Assembly (NCBI GenBank): GCA_022225965.2 | Contig: JAKJXP020000046.1 | Span: 62,001 to 126,000 of the forward strand | Direction of reading: 5' to 3' | DNA from: Diatrype stigma | Lineage: Eukaryota; Ascomycota; Sordariomycetes; Xylariales; Diatrypaceae | Length of the DNA stretch: 64,000 nucleotides | Shown: in pieces, positions 1 to 11,829 of the stretch | How the letters are laid out: the number at the start of each line of letters is the position of its first letter | How positions within the stretch are numbered: position 1 is the first letter of the stretch | Notes under the pieces: model-generated | Databases searched by the model: none | Told to the model about the DNA's origin: nothing | The model's input: only the letters and a program-made list of their open reading frames with translations | Made by a program: the position numbers and the translations under genes

Positions 1-1298
1 TAGACACAGGATATAGTGTACGCAAACCTGGGTGTGATATAAAAGGCGGCCGAGCGGCCGCTCCTGCAGACGAATTTGGGCAGTGCTTTTCTGATAAACA
101 TTGCCGAATAGGAAGCCATCAGCATGATCTGCGTTCGGGCTGATCACCCTGGCTGATGTAAGCGGTCAGCTCAGCATTCCTCGAAAGCAGATCTGTGATA
201 TTCCCGGCAGTCAGTGTAAATTGGTACTAGCAACAGCGCTGTATTTGAAAATACGTAGCATCATGCATAGACTAATGAAGTTATACTCAGCCAAGTTGCC
301 ACCCCTGGAGAGTGACTTCGGTGTATGATCTCGTCTGGGCGAAGAGCGTTAGCGTCCCTTTACAGCAAGTTGTTTCTCATCGCCAGTCTCTTCCAGTTCG
401 GTATATTCTTAGTAATACACAAGCTACATGATAGAAAATTATTTGTCCCGAGACCCTATATCCAAAACCACCTTGACTGAAGAGGGATGCTGGGGAGAGG
501 AAAAAAAGAAAACAAATCTACTGGTCTATACTTACTACTAAAGGAACAGAGGTAGGCATAAAATGAATAGTAATACTATGCTCATAATGGCTTCCCTGGT
601 ACAAGCCTGTAATGTGACTATGACTTCGCGGTCTAGCCAGGCATCATCCAACTTCCCGATCATGAGCGCTAAGGATATGTCTCCCCCATCTTGAAACCCC
701 TTTCCCATCACCACCATAGTCGTATGAAACCTGTATTCGATAGGATGCAATTTTGTGTTCTAAATCGAGGTATACCTGAACTAAGTTTGTGTCCTCAAAA
801 AGCTTGGGGAGTTGCGATATAATATAGGGGAGCTTCGATTACTTAATACAATGTATCACCTACTAGTGGCTTGGCACCTCCTATATGTAAAGCTCTTCCA
901 CCCCTTTGACTAGGATATCAATTCTTTCCTTCTTTTTGACAATAACTTTTTTCGAGTCACCTCATACTTGGTTGCCTGAATGCAACAGGACACTAACACT
1001 TCTGCGGTTCGTGACACTGGCTCAAACGGTGTTTGGGTGCAAGCCCCCTCTGGGTCAGAAGCCCAGGCTCCCCTTGAGTCACAAGCACACGTCCAAATAG
1101 CGTCAGAGGCACAGGTCCCATCTGAACAAGAGTTTCAAGTTCATCAAGTAGGTAGGAGAGTACTACACCGAACCAACAACATGCAATGGACTAGAAAGGC
1201 CAATCTAGATGGGTTACGGGAAATTGGTGTTAGGTGGAGGTAGCACTAGGACCAACTGCCCAAGAACTCCGCAACTGCCTCTGGCTTATTGGCAATAG
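1..1298. other. Intergenic, no supported gene
   Basis: Short open frames only, none with a recognisable domain or start context. A Q/A/S/E-rich frame at 980..1243 has an ATG and may be an upstream exon of the partial ORF that begins at 1299, but I found no splice that joins the two in frame. Confidence 0.5.
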
Positions 1299-1691
1299 AC
1301 AACCATAACCACAACTCTATCATTGGCTACTGTCATCGGCCCAGAGGATGGTGGGAGATGTATTGTCTTCCTGGTCCAAGGTGATGCAAATGCAGGTGCC
1401 AAGCACCACGATCATACTATAAATATCGATGATCTCAGCAGCAATGACTTCTATGATTGTTATGAACTGGTCAAGTTGAACTTTGGCGGCGAAGCTTCGG
1501 TGGCGTATCATGTAAATCATGAACCACCACCTCAAGCTGTGAACCAGGCGGCGTTGAAAGAGTACTGCCAGGACTGGACTCTGCGTGTGCTTCGGGCTCT
1601 CCAGTCTGCCAATATTGTAACCATGGACAGGATTAAAGGGGTCGAGGCTTTGTTGGATTATCTTGAAGATGACCGACGCAGCCTTGGATAG
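1299..1691 (+). CDS. Partial hypothetical protein, 3' exon only
   Basis: The frame is open from just after a possible 3' splice site (ATAG ending at 1298) to the TAG at 1689-1691, about 130 codons. It has no in-frame ATG near its beginning, so the 5' exon is missing or the gene is broken. The protein has a mixed, globular-looking composition, with a hydrophobic strand (CIVFLVQGD), a central YHVNHEPPPQ stretch and a helical C-terminus (RVLRALQSANIVTMDRIKGV). It vaguely recalls the small fungal proteins of unknown function that begin with a beta-rich IVFLV strand, but I cannot name a family. The opposite strand is also open across the same stretch (1320..1703) and looks like a shadow. It could be a pseudogene. 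Confidence 0.35.
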   Translation, partial: TTITTTLSLATVIGPEDGGRCIVFLVQGDANAGAKHHDHTINIDDLSSNDFYDCYELVKLNFGGEASVAYHVNHEPPPQAVNQAALKEYCQDWTLRVLRALQSANIVTMDRIKGVEALLDYLEDDRRSLG

Positions 1692-2703
1692 ACACCCACA
1701 CACACACCCACAGTAGGGGGAAGGGAGGGCTTAGGAAGACCATGTCCATCATGAGGTGAGATGGCCGTCCCGTGACAGCCTTATCGGTGTTGGCTTTCAT
1801 GCCTCTTGGTGTGGTTTACTTCATGGGTATGATGAGAAGTCCCCTTTTCCGTACGAAAAAGTCTTATCAACAACTAAGAAAGCGTGCGTCTAACTGCGTC
1901 TAACTTTGAAGCCTCATACTTCGGGATAGCCGAGAACCATTTGCCTTCACAATAATAACCTTTCATCGATCTAAGAATGAAGTACGAAGTAGTACTAAAT
2001 ATATGCCAGGTTCGTTAAATGAAGACTAAGTATGTGTTAGGAGGGAGGGACAGGGTATGGCTTGGTCAAAACGAGGGAATCCTGTTCTGATATATGCCAT
2101 CAGGGAGGAAATGCTTCTACCTCAGCCAGATGCCAACCTACAGTAACAAGAAGCAAATGATTAAAATAAGTTAACATCTTAGAAGCATCCAAGGGATGTG
2201 CTTGAGGTAGGTAGGGCTGGTAGGTACAATACCTCTTATGTTATAGTTTTAAGTGGTAGCTATTCCATTGCTACATACATACATACATGTATATATACGT
2301 ACCTTAGGTAGCTGTATGTACTAACGAAATACCGAAATACCGGTAACTATCAGTACGCGCATCTGCCCTGTCACCCTGCCTGCCTGCTTATGTAGCCTTA
2401 ACCACTTTGTTCATACTCCACAAGGCACCACCATCCCATTAGCTGGCTAACATGTGAAGAACCGAATACCTACGAATCATTTCGTCTCGCCCATCACAAA
2501 GTCTGTCACTCTTTTAGATTTAAATATTCGAATTTTTTTATTTGGTCTGATATTGTCTCTACACCCTTGGGTGCATACGCTACACAGAAACAAGTCTGCG
2601 ATGAGCTACATACCATCTCAAGCATCCAACGTCAGTCAATCGCACCAGATACTAGGCCCACCTCATGCTCTAAGGTGTTTGTCCTCGGCCGACGGGTCTC
2701 GAT
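1692..2703. other. Intergenic / 5' region of dolichol kinase gene
   Basis: Non-coding. Holds a CACACA run after the partial ORF, TACATACATACAT repeats near 2275-2290 and the leader of the gene that starts at 2704. No clear promoter motif. Confidence 0.5.
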
Positions 2704-5542
2704 ATGCCTAAGGATCTTCGTCCACCCGGCGCAACCTCTGAGTTGCCTTCAAATGGCCCGAACGTCCACGATAGCGAGCTTGAGCATGACCCCGAGGCTC
2801 TAAGACTCTTGTCCAGAACCCCCCAACCCTACCATCACCAGACTTCCGACAAATTCGCCCTCAGCCCGTCGTCCTCCACCTCGACCTCCTTTGCCCCACA
2901 TGGCAAATATAGCAGTGGTCTGTCGCCGACAGCATTCCCTAGTATCTCGAGAGAACAAACACCCAGCAGTTGCAGCGGGACCGAGGCCGACGATGAACAT
3001 TTCCTCAAAGGCCTTCCTGCCCCTCGGCAGCGCTTGCATAAAGGATTGAGGGGCCGTAACGAGATACTCTCGGGGATCTCAACACCCATTCCCTCCCCTG
3101 CTATTCTAGAGGAGGAAGGGTGGGGAGTGTCACTTGCTTCAAAGAAAGGGGTAGCAGGTCAAGGGTCACGAGCTGGTGTAGACAGACCGAGGAGGAGAAA
3201 AGAGATCATTCGACGTCTATGTGAGCTTGCTATCCTCGGCTCCATCGGGATCATAGTGCAAGCGAACAGCGATGTCAAACCAATATTACACAGGTGGAAT
3301 CGAGGTACGGTATCCATCGGATGATTATCAAGACTACAGCTTACTGACTATGCTGTTAGAGCTATGCATTGCAGCCAGCGTCGCAACTATACTACTTTTA
3401 TTATATCCACTGCGGCTGATAGTATGGGCTTTCCGGTATCGAACACCCTCGAGGCCAATAACTATATCCATACCAGCCGCCTTTGACCCTGCGCCATTAT
3501 TATACCCCCCTCTCATAACATTTTTCGTCTCAGCACTTGTTGCCGTTGATAATGACACGGCTATCCTCCCCAATATAATACTCGGCCTCTCTTCTTTACC
3601 TGCAGCTTTGATCCCTACCGCATCCTCGGATGCAGAACCAGACCCACTGCATTGGGTACTGTCGTGCCTGCCCCTATATATGTCCAGGTCTTCCTCGGCT
3701 CTAGGTCATACACAATATCTCGAGACAATATCGCCCGAGACCATGAGCCTCCTTTACCCCTTACATGTAAATTTGTACCATACTTTACACACACTTACTA
3801 CAACAAGTCTCCTTCCTGCAGAGCTGCAGTTATTATCTATTACCCTGATCGACGTGCTTCTACTATCGTCCTCACCACAGGCTATTATTTTGAAAGCAGG
3901 TCTATGGGTAGGAGGACTTGATATTCTCGTTCTTTGTAGCAGGGTTATTCTATGGGGGATCGCACTAGCCCGTGTGCCGAAATGGCGTTTCAAGCGGACA
4001 TCGAGCTTGTCTAAGTCAAGATTAACGTCCTTCCTCAACATCATATCGTGGAGGAGGGTGAGACACGACATTTTCCACGTGCCGCTCGATAGTTCATCCT
4101 ACAGTTCGAATGACGGCTTGGACGACCAGGACGATAGCGATGATCCAGCTAAATTTCGGCCCTCCAAGGGTGGTTTGCGTATCAATACCACCAATTTTGA
4201 TGGGCCGGACGGTGCTGAGGGTCAGAACCAAGGTTCTCAGGCTGTGGATGCAACGAAGCGCCTGCAGTTCAACACACAAGACAGTAACGGGACGTCTCCG
4301 CCGCGGCGACGACACACGCTTCCTAGTGGCCCAGGTCATCCGCGAAAATCACATGCTCACACGCCATCGGGCCGAAGAAAAAGATCAGCTTCTTCTTCTG
4401 TTCGGGCGTTCTTCTCCCTCACGCAGGAGGAGGCTACACTTCGAAAGTGGCAGTACGCCGCCTACGTCTATATATGTATTGGCGCTGCCCTTTTCGCACC
4501 GATCCCGTCTCTGGGCATCTTGCAGGTGGTGAAAACTCAAGCGCTCCACGGCAATGACGCTATCGGTTGGGCCCTCGGGTATATGCTCGGTGACCTTCCA
4601 GCCTTCAGATGGCAGGTCGTTAGCCATAATCTGGAGCGCTGGATATGTCTTCCCGAACGGACCGACGAGACGACAAGCGGGCCCAGCTCCCTAGGTTGGG
4701 TGGCCGACCTCCGCCACTCGTATCTTGGCGAGGCCAATACCCGTCTCCTCATGTGCGGCTACTGCATCGCCGTGATTGCGGTAGGACTTACCATAGTCTT
4801 CCGATTATCGCCTTTCTACGAGGTCGACACGCGACGGAAGGTGTTTCACTTTATGATGGTCGCTATGTTCCTACCGCTGACGTACATCGACCCGGCGTTC
4901 GTGGCGCTGGCCCTCGCCATCGTCCTGGTGCTCTTCCTCCTCCTCGACCTCCTGCGGGCCAGCCAACTCCCGCCGCTCTCCAAGCCCCTGGCGTCCTTCC
5001 TCGCACCCTATGTCGACGGCCGCGACCTCCGCGGCCCCGTCGTCGTTTCCCATATCTTCCTCCTCATCGGCTGCGCTATCCCGCTGTGGCTCTCCCTGGG
5101 CGCCCTGCCCCGCACAGCGAGCGTGGGCGAGGGCGAGAACGACTTCACCATGGACGGCTGGGAGCTCCCATCCCGCGAAGTGGCCATGGTCTCGGGCGTC
5201 GTCTGCGTCGGCCTCGGCGACGCCGCCGCCTCGCTCATCGGCCGCCGCTACGGCCACCGCAAGTGGCTCTGGGGCGGCGGCAAGAGCCTCGAGGGCAGCC
5301 TAGCCTTCGCGCTCGCCGTCTTCGCAGGTCTCGCCGCCGCTCACCTATGGCTGCGCGCTGGCGGGTGGTCGTCTCCCGCGGATACGAACGCGAGCGCATA
5401 TGCGGGCGAGGGTGCCACGCTTGTCAAGGCGGGCGTGTGCGCGACGGTGGCCAGCCTCACTGAGGCGGTGCTGACTGGCGGCAACGACAACGTTATCGTG
5501 CCGGTGGTCTTGTGGACTTGTGTTAAGAGTCTCGGCGTTTAG
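2704..5542 (+). CDS. SEC59: Dolichol kinase (Sec59 type)
   Basis: CTP-dependent kinase that phosphorylates dolichol in the ER membrane, supplying dolichyl phosphate for N-glycosylation, O-mannosylation and GPI anchors. Exons 2704..3304 and 3360..5542 give 927 residues; the 55-bp intron has a GTACGG donor, a CTGAC branch site and TTAG acceptor, and exon 2 continues as ELCIAASVATILLL. Residues 1-170 are a low-complexity Ser/Pro-rich cytosolic tail. Many hydrophobic segments follow, interrupted by a Ser/Arg-rich loop (about 290-390). The C-terminal third carries the conserved kinase region: RKVFHFMMV (about 695), the VGLGDAAASLIGRRYG loop (about 815) and WGGGKSLEGS, matching the CTP-binding part of Sec59/DGK1-like enzymes. 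The protein is longer than yeast Sec59 (519 aa), mostly through the N-terminal tail and the loop. An alternative exon-1 end past the intron would stop at 3324. Confidence 0.94.
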
Positions 5543-7758
5543 TTAGGGGGGGGCGCCCGGACACATAGATGGGAAAATGGCTAGATGGACGGATGATCGG
5601 ATGTATCAACGGAGAATATCTTCATATATAAGATCACGAGCTCGAGTTTTGCTTGCATCACTAGGCGTTGTTTTTTTTTTGGCTCTAACTTTTTGTAATC
5701 TCACATTACCATATTTTGCCTTCACACCACATGCTGTTCTTGAGCGGTCCACCACCGCGCGTTTCACTCAGGGCTGGGGCTAGCGCTAGGGAGGGGGAAG
5801 GGGGAAGGGGGAAGGGGGACAAAAAGGCACGAGGATAGGTGGATCAATTGCTCAACTCAAGAGCGAAATGATCTGGCTTGTGATGACGACGGTACGATTG
5901 ATCGACCAATAGAGTCGCATACATACATAAGTAGAGATAGATAGACGTCTTGAAATATGTAACAGTATGTCGAAGATATAATATTATCTATCTCCTTTGC
6001 CGCCGCAGGGGCCGTGTGTGATGGCGCGCTGCACGACTCTTGCTTTACTGAAGGAGTATAAGGTCAGGGGTCGTGGTGGGGTAGAGGTCGCCTTGTGAAG
6101 GTTGTCCATACAAACCTCGACCATCTCCTGGCCGCTCGCTCACCCACCCCCTTTTCCTTCCCTTCTGCAGCAGCAGCAGCAGCACTTTTCTACCTGCAGT
6201 CCCGGGACGCAGAGTTCTTGTAGCTTCTTCTTGGCGCTCGGGCACATTCCCTACGAAATTGTATAATAGGCAGTATCATGAGAGCCACGTTTACTTATTT
6301 ATGCAGCGGTTTACGGGCCATTCAGGTACCGTTAAGACGAACCGGCGCATCTTTCAACCCGAATTGAACACTACGGCGACATACGAAGGTAGCGGCCAAA
6401 AGTCTGCGGACTGCTCTACTTTTCCTTACAGTTTGCTGAATCACTGTTACGTACAGTATACATAACGTTTAGCTTGCCAGCACTAGGCTTGGGGAGGTAA
6501 GTGGCCTAAGCCCCCTGAAGATATTCCATTTCAGCATAAGTCTTGGGCCCGTGATGGCACCATGTAGGTAGGTACATGCTAGACATGAATAGGTATCGCT
6601 TTAGTGATGGCACTACGGAAACCGGGCCCTTCGAGCCCCAAATGCCGAGCCTTGGCACACACATACAGCGAATGTCAAGCTCTCAAGTACAGGGAGTACC
6701 CGCCTTTGCATTTGCATAATTCGGAATCCCTCTGAGCCTTGAACATTGCGGGTGCGCCACATAAACTGCCGACGTGTACTACGTAGTACCTAGGTAGTTA
6801 TGTATGAGCTGGAATGTACAAAGTCCGAACTGATAACCGCTTATCCGCGCCCTGCCGCCCCTCTCCGAACTTCGAGGTGTTCACAGCTTCCATGAAACTC
6901 CATGACTCTCCAGGTGAGTAATCCATCGTATCCCATCATATCCCATCATGCCCCATCGCACTACAGGCTCATGTCAGTCACTGGTTGGCTGCCTGCCATC
7001 TATAAAGCGTACTTCTATGACTGCCTAGCCTCGCTAAGACACTGCCAAGCCAACCTTAAATCATTGCAAACTCAAGCTTGCATTGATAGACCGCGTTAAT
7101 AGAATCGGCAGCCGGGTCTCAGCACACGTACTGCGTAAGTATTTTCATACCTAACACGCTCGCTAGCACAGCCAGGGCCAAACAAACGCCTGTAGTTATG
7201 TATGTTCCGGTGTACGGGTTGCTGCGACTCCCCCGCTACATGGACACCACCATGGACACCACCATTATCAATCATACTCACTATCGGCAGCAGTAGCATC
7301 AGCTTACCACCTGGGCAGTCATCCCAACGAACGCTGTTTAAGACGCGGCAGTGTCACCAGACATTTGTTAAATTGGCAATCCCCTCCTGGTCTTTCAACT
7401 TTCAACCTTCGGCCTCCCGCCCCCAGCCTTTCGCCCTCAGCCCTGAGCCCTCAGCCCTCAGCCCTCGGAAGCCCCAAACTGGCTTCTCACTACTACCATA
7501 CTGTATTGCTTCTTCTAGGCATCAGCAGCTACCTAATCGCTTACACCACGCATTAGCACGTGAAATCGCTTGGATCAGCTTCAGTAGAAACGGAATCAAT
7601 ACTAGAATCGGATAGGGGCGTCTCAAGTCCCACGCATTCTCTTCCTTGCCCCAGTGTTGTTAATACCATATGCACTGAATCATTAATGAAGCTTTTGGCT
7701 TTCCTCTGCGTTTGCTTCCCGTCTTCCATGGGACTTTGATTGGCCTCCAGTCAAGGCG
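5543..7758. other. Intergenic, 2.2 kb
   Basis: No supported gene. Contains a purine run of GGGGGAA units (about 5791-5819), a CAG/CTG microsatellite (about 6165-6183), one ACCTAGGT palindrome (6788-6795) and a CCCTCAG repeat patch (about 7434-7470). The last few hundred bases are the leader of the Zn2Cys6 gene. Confidence 0.55.
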
Positions 7759-10204
7759 ATGTCTTCGTCCACTCCGTCGGCAAAAGGCCACCGCATTCTG
7801 TAAGCGCGAACCTCCTAGTAACGAAAGATTCCCATTCGCCATAGTTATCCAGCATTCTGACACGCTTCCGTCCTCAGCGCGTGCGTCTTATGCCAAACCC
7901 GCAAAGTGAAATGCGATCGTCGAAGTCCATGCTCAAACTGTCTCAAGGTGGGTTGGCGGGATTCGGGCATAATACCCCCCTTTCTCTCGGCCCATTCCGC
8001 TCGACTAACCCAGGTTCCCTAGGCAAATGTCACATGTATACCAAGCACGCCGGCGCCGGCGCGGAAAAGGAGGCGACCAAACCAAGACTTACAACAACGG
8101 CTTGCGAGATGTGAAGAGTTGCTATCAGAATATGCCACTGCAAGGCCATCTGACGCGCCCGATGCCCCGCGAAGTCAGAATGACACTCGGAAATCAACAG
8201 GTAAATTGGTGCCTGATCAGGTTGGCGGTATGAGATTCATGGATAGTCTCCTCTGGTCTAGTATTACGGATGAGGTAGGTCTTTCATTGTCATCTCCACG
8301 ACCTGCCGCAATACCGTCTTAGCACGTACTGCCGGCTTGTCAACTGTCAGTTACAGTGTGCCCAGCATTGACACACATCTAACCTTTCATCCAGGTTCAT
8401 GCTATGCGCGAAATCCTGAGTGGAAATGATAAGGATGACGAGTGTAGTACGCCCGCGGATGCTGCTTCGCCGGACGACAACATGAGTCTTTTACTCCCTA
8501 GCAGCTCTACCATCAACCTAAGGGAACTCCATCCACCAGCAGCACATATTTTCTTTCTGTGGCAAACGTTTCTTGACCGGGTCAACCCCGTAACTAAGGT
8601 CATACATGTTCCTACCCTACAGCCCAGAGTCGCTGAGGCGGCTACCAATTTAGACGCGATCCCCCTGAACGTGGAGGCCCTTCTCTTTTCTATCTACACC
8701 ATGGCCGCCGTGGCACTGACTGAAAATGAAAGCCTCGCCTTCCTTGGCTACCCAAGAAGAGAGGCCGTCGACCGTTTCTCTAAGGGCGTCCGCATAGCCC
8801 TGATGCGTATTGACATTCTCAAGAATTACGACCTAGTCATCCTACAGGCTATGGTCCTATATATGGTACGCGGACCCAGTAGCCTCGATACTGCTGGTGG
8901 CTAACAAGTTGCCAGACTTCCCTTTTTCGCCGGTATGACCGTCACGCTGCTTGGATTCTAAATGGTGTCATTGTCAGAATGGGCCAGAAGATAGGACTAC
9001 ATAAGGATGGCGAGGAACTCGGGGTGTCACCATTCGAAGCCGAAATGCGACGGCGTGTATGGTGGCAGATCATGATGCTCGATACAGTCTATGCACTGAT
9101 GTCAGGCCTCGGCCAGTCTCTTCTCCCTCGGACATGGAGCACAAGAGCGCCACATAATGTCAACGATGCGGATCTCTACCCTGCAATGACTACAATACAG
9201 TCTAGGGATGGACCTACAGATATGATTTTCTGCTTGATGCAGTATGAAATCGGCAAGATGCTCGTTCAAGTTCCCAGTCTGGAGCTGGCTGTTCTTCACA
9301 ATGAACGAGCACTTAAGGAGCCTCCTGAGCCAGCTGAAATCGCAAAGGCTTGCAAGTACATCGACGAACTAGATGATAATATTACGAATCTGCTCGAGAA
9401 GTTCTGTGATCTTTCGATGGGTCCCGTTCACGAATTAGCGATGGAGATGCGGCCGACGTGGGTCGCCAAATTGCGCGACCTTGTTGAACCCTCTACGAGG
9501 CCGCCGGAACGGGGAACAGAACAGCATACGCCAAGAGATGGCCTTTTCAGGATGGCCGTCTCCGGAGGCGAACACAACCTAAACATGTATAGGGTGGCTA
9601 AGAACACGGGCCAGTTCGTGTGGTTTAGTAAGTCAAGACGTTTATTTACCTACCGGGAACTCGGCTAACGTTTCACAAAGTTTTGACGCACTTCCAAGTC
9701 GAAATTTTCATTTTCATGACTGGGCAGCTGACTACCCGAACTTCCGGCGATCTTGTGGAAAGAGCTTGGGTCGTCGTCGAAAAGACCTACAAATATTACG
9801 AAGAGTTGTACGACTTCTCCCTCAAAGTCCACGGAGCCTTGGCGGCACGCGTGGTACAAGCCTGGAAGGTGCGGGAAAAGGTGCTGCAAGAGAGGAACGG
9901 GTGTCTTCCGCCAACACCGGCCTACATCCTCAACCTAGAGGGTCTACTGGCGAACAATGACTCCAAGTACAACACTCCATCCAATACAACAGCATCCAGC
10001 ACAACAGAGTCACACGATACGCCAGGTGCGATCTCATCTAGACGCGAGGAAAGCAATGATACATCGTGGGATCAAATGCTAGGTTTCCTTGATGCGGGAT
10101 CAATCAACTGGGACAGCCTCTCAGGCGATTGGCAATCGCAAATGCCATCGTACCCTGGTTATGGACAGTCCACCGGAGGCTTCAACGGCAACAGTTGGAT
10201 GTAA
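7759..10204 (+). CDS. Zn(II)2Cys6 transcription factor with fungal-specific TF domain
   Basis: Nuclear DNA-binding regulator. Six exons: 7759..7799, 7878..7947, 8023..8274, 8395..8865, 8916..9627, 9681..10204 (689 residues). The start is fixed by a GTAAGC donor at 7800 that puts MSSSTPSAKGHRIL in frame with the zinc cluster. The cluster spans exons 2 and 3: CVLCQTRKVKCDRR, then SPCSNCLK, and the sixth cysteine in ANVTC, giving all six ligands (residues about 16-42). A basic linker (RKRRRPNQ) and a short coiled stretch follow. The middle-homology fungal TF domain starts near residue 145 (FFLWQTFLDRVNPVTKVIHVP) and includes the typical RRYDRHAAWILNG and MRRRVWWQIMMLD motifs. The tail is Ser/Thr/Gly-rich. 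No neighbouring pathway genes indicate a target, so its regulon is unknown. Several introns have clean CTAAC branch sites. Confidence 0.93.
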
Positions 10205-11334
10205 GGGCCCCTTGTGCTTATAGACCTGGAACAATCGCTGCTCACGCAACACGTGACTGTATAATAGGGGGTAATGGATGATACGCAGCACAGGGGACGT
10301 TGAACATGTTGGAATAACATAGATGTCTTCTCAACTTCATAGAACTACCATCAACCCAAAACCACGGCTTGACTCAACATTTCACCGTATTTACTACAGA
10401 TCGGTGTGAGGGACAGCTCCGCAACGTCGCGCGTAGTGCTTCCAACAGTTCCCGAGAGTGCGTTAGTAACCTATGTTATCTAGTCAAATGCACGGAGCCC
10501 CTATTGATATATTCTATAGTATCAACTATATCATATAGTGTACCTTGTATCAGCCTGTCACATATCCAGCTATACGAGGTATATATTCCCCTGAGTGCTC
10601 ATCCACACCATCAGTGGAAGGTTCCTCTGGCTTGTTTTTCTAAGTCGGTATCAAGCTGGAGCCTCTTGAGACATACGCGGAAGTTACTGCATCAGAGGGC
10701 ACAAGGAAGCGATACAACCCGTCCCTACAAGACACCACCATAACAGCAGGGATAGAGATGTGCAACCAGCCCAACACCTAGTTACTATACTGCTGTCGAT
10801 GCCGCGTCCGTCATCCCTTCCCTTCGAGCTCGTATCCGGAACTCCCCCATCTCCGCGCCGCAGAAGGAGTGGTCAGTCTAGAACAGGGCATCTCCTATGA
10901 TCGTTACCAACTCGCGATGCTTAGGCGAGCTAATCACGATCGAAAACAGACTATACTAGCAGTCTGTGTGAAGTTTTTGAAATATGACTCAGGGGGGCGG
11001 GGGGGTTCGCTACATAGGGTTGATAAGAAGTCAACCGGGCGGTGCGACTTGAAACACACTCCTGAAGCGGCTTCACTCTCAACGGGTCTGCTGTGGCTGG
11101 AACATTCATGACTTTCCGAAGTATTCTCCCTTTCAGTCATTGCTTCGGCCAGAAGATCATGTCAAGTTTGGGTTCACAATATCCGCCCTTGTTATATCTA
11201 TATACATGAGTGAGGGGTGAAACACTAGAGGACTAGAGGTGCAATCTTGTATTCACTCGTGTCTAGAGATTCCTCGCTGCTGTTTTACACATCAAAAGCT
11301 CAGGGGTCAATCCATTGTATTTTCGCGGAGTACT
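10205..11334. other. Intergenic, 1.1 kb
   Basis: No supported gene. One G-rich run (GGGGGGCGGGGGGG near 10992-11005) and a TATAGTATCAACTATATC dyad-like patch near 10515-10540. Likely the 3' end of the Zn2Cys6 transcript plus spacer. Confidence 0.5.
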
Positions 11335-11829
11335 CTAGTCAGGCAACAAAGGGGCGATCCGGAAGCAGTCAGTCATTTCTATAGGCCATCGGCGTAACAA
11401 AGACGGAGCAGGGCCATAATGATCAAGGGCCTGTTTTATGTACCATACATACCTTTTACAATTGGATTCCGCCGGCGATAGCAAACACCTCCCGCTCCCA
11501 GCCCCCTCAAGAGGAAGAAAAAAAGGCCAATACAATACTTGCGCCCAGATTTCAGTATTGCTCAACACTTCCAGATACCGTCCTCTATCGACATTCGGAG
11601 CCAGCCCACTTCCAAGCCGCTGCTGCTTGCTGTACTTATATCGATCGAAAACGCGATGGATGTCAGGATCAGGGAAGAGGATCCTAGCAAGGAACCGAAG
11701 AACATCCAAGGCCTCAGCACGGGGATCCTCTTCGCGTGCATCGCGGGCACGATGATCGTCCTCATAGTGCTGGGTTGTCTGGGGCACAGACGGCACAAGA
11801 GGCGGCTTCTTGACAAAGGGGTCGAGCAT
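11335..11829 (-). CDS. Hypothetical protein, doubtful
   Basis: Reading from the ATG at 11829 gives 164 residues. The frame stays open further upstream to 12006, but that part is Pro/His-rich and looks like leader. The section RAEALDVLRFLARILFPDPDIHRVFDRYKYSKQQRL looks helical and protein-like, and the frame holds few rare residues, but no domain is recognised. The opposite strand is open over 11438..11838 as well. It could be a real small gene, a decayed gene or chance. Confidence 0.35.
   Translation of the reverse strand: MLDPFVKKPPLVPSVPQTTQHYEDDHRARDAREEDPRAEALDVLRFLARILFPDPDIHRVFDRYKYSKQQRLGSGLAPNVDRGRYLEVLSNTEIWAQVLYWPFFLPLEGAGSGRCLLSPAESNCKRYVWYIKQALDHYGPAPSLLRRWPIEMTDCFRIAPLLPD

Noticed and set aside
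4645..5463. 272-codon Arg/Pro-rich frame over the 3' half of the dolichol kinase gene
   Set aside because: Out-of-frame shadow of GC-rich coding DNA.
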